A model generated the notes under the pieces. The model was not told the origin of the DNA and did no database searches. It was given only the letters and a program-made list of their open reading frames with translations. The position numbers and the translations under genes are program-made. Below are positions 58,134 to 64,000 of a stretch of 64,000 nt of DNA, piece after piece. Where the stretch lies: assembly GCF_027943255.1 (NCBI RefSeq), contig NC_072896.1:118637879-118701878 (forward strand). Direction: 5' to 3'. The first letter of the stretch is position 1; every line of letters starts with the position of its first letter. The DNA is from Anastrepha obliqua (taxonomy: Eukaryota > Arthropoda > Insecta > Diptera > Tephritidae).

Positions 58134-59517
58134 TATTCTTGCCCTATTGCTGCTTACTCGTACTAAATATTTGCCATTTGAGTTTACTCATTCGACACTC
58201 CGCCCTTTTCATGTGAACTATGTATGAAAGCGTGTTTGTATGTATGTACATATGTAGTCATGACCAGCACTCTACAAAAGTACTTTTTAAAGTTTAGCCA
58301 CAACTTTTTAATGTGCAGTTTTAACGCCTGCAACAAAGTGTTTTGTACGATTTTTCTTCTTCTCTTTGTAACAAAACTTTTTATAGAAGTCGCCGCTGTT
58401 AGAGGGTGTAACTAAAGAAAACTGAAAAATAAAAGACCAGAAGCAAACAAAGGAAAACCATCGATTGGAAATAACAATGCAACAAAAATAAAAAATCTAA
58501 AATAATGCAAAGATGAAGCAAAAGGAAATAGTACTCCAACAATAACAATAATATGGCATATAAAATAAGAAAAATTAGAAAATTTCAATAAGTATAAAAA
58601 TCGCAATAAAAAATTAAATCGAAAATAAAAGTCTGCTTCGCCTCGTCTTTTGTTTTCCGGTAGCACATTTTTTAAATCGTCAGCATTACTGCTTTGGTTG
58701 TTATAGGAAAGTGAAAAGCACATTAATTGCGCTTAGGTGAAATTTGTAATGGCTCTGATTAATTAATTTTACTTGTTTTAATGCAATAAAAAAAGTTATG
58801 AAAATTATTTATCTCTGCCTTCTTTTTTTAGTTGCTTATGTTTTATTGAGTTCATGAACGAAAAATGTAAGAAATTAGAAAGAAAAAGAATTTAGCTTTT
58901 CTACATTGAATAAAGTTTTCAGCTGCAGCAGCAAGAGTTTTTAGACATTTGAAGATTATGGAACTATTTTGCTTTCATTAAATTTACGCTCAATGACTTA
59001 TTTTTTAGACAGAAAAGGGGAGGCTTCCCCATTTATAATATAGGTTCAGAGTCAGTTTGTGGTCAAGGAAGGGGTAACGTCTCCTCCTTTATTCAGGAAG
59101 TAGAGAAAAGGCAATATAAAATTAAACAAATTTTAGAATCATTACAGGAATTCTAGAAAGCCATGTAGATTGAATCTTATTAGCCTGGTAATATACTCCA
59201 ATAGGACTTGGAATATGTAGCTTCACAATAGTCGAATTCACATGAGTTAACTCTGTGTGACTGCTACTATTCCATAAACTAAAAGTACTACCAACTACTA
59301 CCAAAGGAACACCTGTGAACGCGATAGCAATCAATTTTGAATGCTTATATAGATCTGACCCATTGCGTGATAAATGTTGCTTAAAGGAAGGTGGAACTTA
59401 TTTATTCTCTGGGACCCTCATAAGTTGATTACGCGTTTATTTCTCTTTATTTGCAATCTAATCGATCATTAAAGTACACCTACTTCAAAATTTTTTGTCC
59501 TTCCAATGGTCAACTTA

Positions 59518-59664
59518 GGCCGCCATTGACGAATGCGTTTGTAAGTGATTACCATTCGTCAGAACCGAACATAAAAACCTATCAGGGATATGAAACACCA
59601 AATGATGGATAATAGCGGTCGTCCCTCGGCAGGCAATGGCAAACATTCGAGAGTATTTCTGCCA
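59518..59664 (+). mobile_element. SINE, 5' half, joined to another repeat
   Basis: GGCCGCCATTGACGAATGCG is a mutated 5' end; GTGATTACCATTCG, AAACACCAAATGATGGATAA, CCCTCGGCAGGCAATGGC and ATTTCTGCCA follow. At 59665 the SINE stops and the short repeat shared with 54047-54114 begins. Box B is decayed. Confidence 0.8.
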
Positions 59665-59748
59665 CGTTCTCACGACAGTCGGTTTTACGTTACCGGAACG
59701 ACTTGGACTTATAGCCGGCCAAGGACTGTCACTCCAGTAGCATTCCCA
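59665..59748 (+). repeat. Short dispersed repeat, copy 2
   Basis: CTCACGACAGTCGGTTTTAC, GTTACCGGAACGAC and GGCCAAGGACTGTCACTCCA match 54047-54114, with a 12-bp insertion between the two halves. Confidence 0.7.
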
Positions 59749-60044
59749 AAACGTTTGTGGGAAATATTTATGATGTTACAAAACCAACAACAATATTTGG
59801 TCCCTTCATTAGTGGAAAAAATCACCCAACGAGTGGTGTAAGCGCCCAATAAAAAAAGCCAAAAATGATCATCTTGTTTGTGAAACTGGAGCATGCAAGT
59901 AAGATGAGATAATTTTCATAAAATTAAATTTTACTAGAGCAAAGGTGAAGTATTATAAAAATGCAAATAATAAAAATAATATTAATAAAAATCAGAATAG
60001 TATTGTATAACAAAAGTAATACATGTTATAGAGAAGTGGGTTTT

Positions 60045-60295
60045 TTGTGTTTTCTTTTTTTTATTTTTAATTTTTTATTTTAATTTTATTTTTTTATTTT
60101 ATATTTTATTTATTTTTTTTAACTTCTTAAATTTTTTTTTTTAATTTTTTTTTAATTCTTTTTTTTATTGTTTTTTAATTTTTTTTTATTTTTTTTGTTT
60201 TAATTTTTTTTGTTTTAATTTTTTTTTAATTTAATTTTTTTTATTTTTTTTGTTTTAATTTTTTTTTTTTAATTTAATTTTTTTTTTTTTCTTTT
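60045..60295. repeat. T-rich low-complexity block
   Basis: Repeats of TTTTTTTGTTTTAATTTTTT over about 250 bp. Confidence 0.85.
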
Positions 60296-62349
60296 TGTTG
60301 TGTTCATTGGAAAAGTGGAGTTTTGAGTGAGCTTTTATTAAATGCGTAAATTTTACAAGTCTACAAAATTATCAAGGGCATACGGCAGGTTAAATTAAGA
60401 GTTTGTTTATGTTTTAGATTCATATAAAAAATTTTATTGTCCAACATATTTTACATTTTCAGAAGTACGTTAGCCATGGGTCAGAAAGAATTATGGCATT
60501 GATGTTAAATTGCATCCGTGGGCTTAAATGGAATCAGATTTCACTAATTCACATGAGGTTGGTGCCCCTAAAACGGCATTTACGCTCCGAACTTAGTATT
60601 TTTTTGCATACTTTACTCTGATTGGCACATAAAAAAATAATTAAAATAGAAAATCTTTTTTGTTCTGATTTCGATGGAAAAGGTGTATTATGAAAAATTC
60701 AATTATTTTGCTGATGAAGTAAATGTCAATTAGGTCAGCAAAACATGTCTCATATGTACACATACTTAGCTGCATTTCTTTAGAACCTCATTGCTCTGCA
60801 GAACTTTGAAAAAATTATGACACATTAACTGAGAACTAACACCGTAATTTATGGCATAAAACAGAGTACCCACAAAGCAAAGAGCCATTAAGATCTCGAA
60901 ACTGACCACTTGCTGTTCAAAAATGCAGACAAGTGTAACATTAACCAACAAAAACAATTCAGGTGTCAAATTATCCACATAAAAATGTTAAAATGCCCAA
61001 TAAAGTCTATAATTAGTGGGATTAAGCTTCGTATCATTTAAAAATAGTAATGAAATCGTAGAAACAACAATCAACAATAGCAAAAGTGATAATACAAAAA
61101 CAAAAATCATCTCGAATTTCAACTCATTTTCTTTCGATATTTCTTACTTTTAACGACAATGTCTTCCCAAAATATCAATTTGTATGTATGTACATTTATG
61201 AGTACACATTTATGTATATAAGATTTCGCACCCCAAATATTACCAAATTGGAATTTACATTCATGGCCATTTGGAACGCACCGGTGGGGTAGGCAAGGCG
61301 AGCGCGAGCGCTAGCGCGAGACAAGCTTTTCGTCTGACGGCCCATTATGAATTTCGAACGCAGATCGATTTACCACTTTAAATGTTGGCCTAAGTATAGC
61401 TAATGGTTTATTAGATTTTACGACATTGTAATACGATTCGATAGTGTGATATTTTAAGTATAGTTACACACGTGCTCACACGCATACATGGGCATTTGGA
61501 TATTAAAGTTTGGCGGTAACATCAATGACAGACAAAAAAAAAGAGTTTAGTTATGTTGGGGAGTCAGGTGAAAAAGGTGGAGTAGTAAAAGCAAGGAGCA
61601 CGAATAGGTGTGTCTAAGTATGCGTGTGCGGGTGTGAGGAAAAACTTGTATATTCACATGTGTTAACTTGGGGCACGTGTGCAGAATACTAAGTAGCAAA
61701 TTTATGACTTAGTTATGCCATATATTCACTTATGTGAAAACAGGAAGTTTCTTTGTATTAATGGCGAGATGGAGAAGACAATGAATTTTACAGCAGTTAT
61801 ACCCAGCGCACCTAATTCAGCACATGCAGCTACTTTCATATGCATACACAAATATGATCAAAATTACAAGAACCTACTTTTTGTACCAGCGAATTTCCGT
61901 CAAACCAAAATTAAGATATCTCAGCAAAGCTTGGCATAACAAAAGTTGCTATAACGAATGTGCAGCATTCTTCCATATAACTTTTTTGTAAGAATTTCTA
62001 GAAAAATTCTGGGAATTCAGTTTAGTAGCCCAATAAATTTAGTTATAATATTTTGCCAAGTTAAAGTGGCTCGAAATTTGCATTGATTTTTGATAATTTT
62101 TTTTTGTGACATTGTTAGGCATTTTCCATAAAACGAATGTTAGACACTTTTTTTATATGAAGAAAATGTGCTGAGAGGAATGAGGAATTGTTAAAAATTT
62201 GACATTATTAAACCAAAATGGAATAGGTTTTGTTAATTTTTTTTAATAATATAGTAATTTTTGATGAGAATTGTTTTGAATATCCCAAAATTTTGTGCAT
62301 GAATTGAAACTTGGTTACTTGATTTTTGCTGTGGTATAACATATAGTTT

Positions 62350-63720
62350 TATTAGCAAACAAAAAAACAATAAAAATTTAAAATAAAAAAGAAACAAAAA
62401 AAAAGATAAAAAAATATAAAATAAAAAGATGTATTAAATACAAAAAAATTTAATTAAATAACAAAATTAAATTGAAAATAAACAATAAAAAAATTTAATT
62501 AAAACATAAGACAGTAAAATAAAAATAAATTTAAAAAATAAAAAAATAAATAAAAAAATATAAAAATAAATTTAAAAATAAAAAAATTAAAAAACAAAAA
62601 AATACATAAATTAAAAAATATAACAGTAAAATAAAAATAAAACAAATTGAAAGTAAAATAAGAAATTTAGTTAAATTAAAAGTAAAAAATTTAATTAAAT
62701 TGAAAGTAAAAAAATACACAAATTCCAAATTAGAAAAAAACTCATTTAAAAATACAATTTTTAGTTAAGAATAAAAATAAATAAATTAAAAAATAAATAA
62801 ATTAAAAAAATAAATTAATTAAAAATTAAATTAATAAAAAACAATTATTTAAAAAAAATTAATGAAAAGTAAAAAAAAATTAAAAATAAAACATTTAAAA
62901 ATAAAAGTGTTGAATTAAAAATAAAAAAATTAAATACGAAATAAAAAAATTAAGTAAAAAAAAATTAAATTAAAAATAAATATTTATTTAAAAAACGTGA
63001 AATAATAATACAACTATTTTTACACGAAATAAGGAGCGCTGGCTGCTAACCAGGACCTTCGGCAAAAAATAAATAAAAAGACTAAATTTAAAAAAAATCG
63101 CGTTGCTATTATTGTGAACACAGGTGTACATGTTCTACTTGTGAAGAGCCTGGATGATTGGTAAAAAACTACAAAAATAAAAATAAAAAAATTTAAATTA
63201 AATGTTTGTCCATTGTTTGAAATTTAAAGGTACTTTGTTTTCCTTATGGCAAGAAAAAAAATATATATATAAAATAGAAAAAAATTAAAAATTTATATAA
63301 AAATAAAAAATAGAAAAAAAATTATATAATATAAAATAAAAAAGTAAAATTAAAAATAAAAATAAACGAAAATTAAATTAAAAATAAAGATTCAAAATGA
63401 AAAATTAAAAAGAAAAAAATTAAAAGAAAAAATTTAAATTACAAAAAAATATAGTAAAATTTAAAAACTATATACAAAAAATAAAAAAAAAAATATATAA
63501 AAAGGAAATACAAAAAAATAAAAAACATATATATAAAAAAATAAATATAAAAAAAAATTAACAAAAAAAATTTATTTAAAAAGTAAAAGTAAAAATTAAA
63601 AATAAAAATTAAGAAAATTTAATTTAAAAAGTAAAAATAAATATTAGAAAAACTTAAATAAAAAATACAAAATATTAACATATAAATATTTATTTACTTA
63701 TTTATAAAACGAGAAATATT
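62350..63720. repeat. A-rich low-complexity block with an embedded duplicated segment
   Basis: Mostly AAATTAAAAATAAAAAAATT-type sequence. A non-repetitive-looking segment at 63010-63170 interrupts it and recurs at about 63725-63880. Confidence 0.75.
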
Positions 63721-63880
63721 AATTCCATTATTTTTACACGAAATAAGGAGCACTGGCTGGCAGCCAGTCTAGTCTAAACCTTGCCATAAATCGCGTTGCT
63801 ATAATACAATATTTTTAACACAGTATACCTGTACCTTACTTAACTTGCAAAGAAAGCTTGAATGATTTTCTCATCGTTTT
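63010..63880. repeat. Two direct copies of a 150-bp segment, 715 bp apart
   Basis: Both copies read TTTTTACACGAAATAAGGAG, then C(G/A)CTGGCTG, a CCAG and CCTT segment, then ATCGCGTTGCTAT, AACACAG, TACCTGT or TACATGT, and GCTTGAATGATT or GCCTGGATGATT. The copies are at about 63010-63170 and 63725-63880. Confidence 0.8.
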
Positions 63881-64000
63881 TTTTCCTGGTCTTATCATTA
63901 ATTTGCTACAACCACAAAAATAAATGAGCTCATCGACTTATCCAAAACATTCCTGACATGAAAATTAATGGAAGCAGGCAGGCAACGACGCGGACCTCTA

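Larger units (their letters stand above)
53710..64000 (-). other. Presumed Star intron with transposon debris and AT-rich repeats
   Basis: No further Star exon (hydrophobic signal anchor or N-terminal region) was found on the minus strand between 53710 and the window end. This stretch is therefore best read as one large intron plus whatever lies in it. Pieces listed separately are MITEs, SINEs, a DD41D remnant and simple repeats. The unlisted parts (54460-56030, 58140-59510, 59760-60040 and 60300-62340) show no recognisable gene. Confidence 0.55.

Overview
This window looks like euchromatic DNA from a higher (brachyceran) fly. It is AT-rich, its coding sequence is sparse, and it contains one recognisable fly gene plus a dense load of decayed transposons. 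The repeat mix (DD41D 'rosa'-type elements, several mariner subfamilies, non-LTR elements and a tRNA-derived SINE) would suit a tephritid fruit fly. That assignment is inference and was not tested by any search.

The only convincing host gene is Star (S), on the minus strand. Its last three coding exons lie at 53234-53709, 52953-53123 and 52656-52874. Together they encode about 287 residues of the C-terminal lumenal FkbM-like domain. The N-terminal and transmembrane part is not visible, so 53710-64000 is probably intron, and upstream exons should lie beyond the right edge.

Layout. 0-8.3 kb: LINE, DD41D and Tc-like remnants. 8.3-11.3 kb: no supported gene. 11.3-13.4 kb: SINE, LINE, piggyBac and mariner remnants. 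13.4-17.2 kb: non-coding, with simple repeats and a SINE copy with clear target-site duplications. 17.4-19.9 kb: AT-rich, including a decayed tandem array, followed by a 368-bp DD41D miniature element and a nearly homogeneous 186-bp tandem array (20.48-21.9 kb). 24-31.3 kb: inverted-repeat elements, a mariner pseudogene and non-LTR elements, several of them nested. 32.4-39.1 kb: a tangle of DD41D, SINE, LINE and mariner pieces. 40.6-41.9, 48.5-49.4, 50.2-50.7 and 62.3-63.9 kb: four further AT-rich degenerate tandem arrays. 44.5-45.9 kb: another DD41D element and a double retroposon insertion. 52.6-53.7 kb: Star exons.

No transposase or reverse transcriptase here is intact, so nothing appears autonomous. 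The most useful observations are structural. They include a new-looking tRNA-derived SINE family with T-rich tails, a SINE piece carried inside two separate DD41D copies, three copies of one target site flanking two retroposons, the same internal deletion position in several DD41D copies, and a LINE family ending in TAACC repeats. No bacterial-type system, CRISPR array, functional tRNA or rRNA gene was seen.
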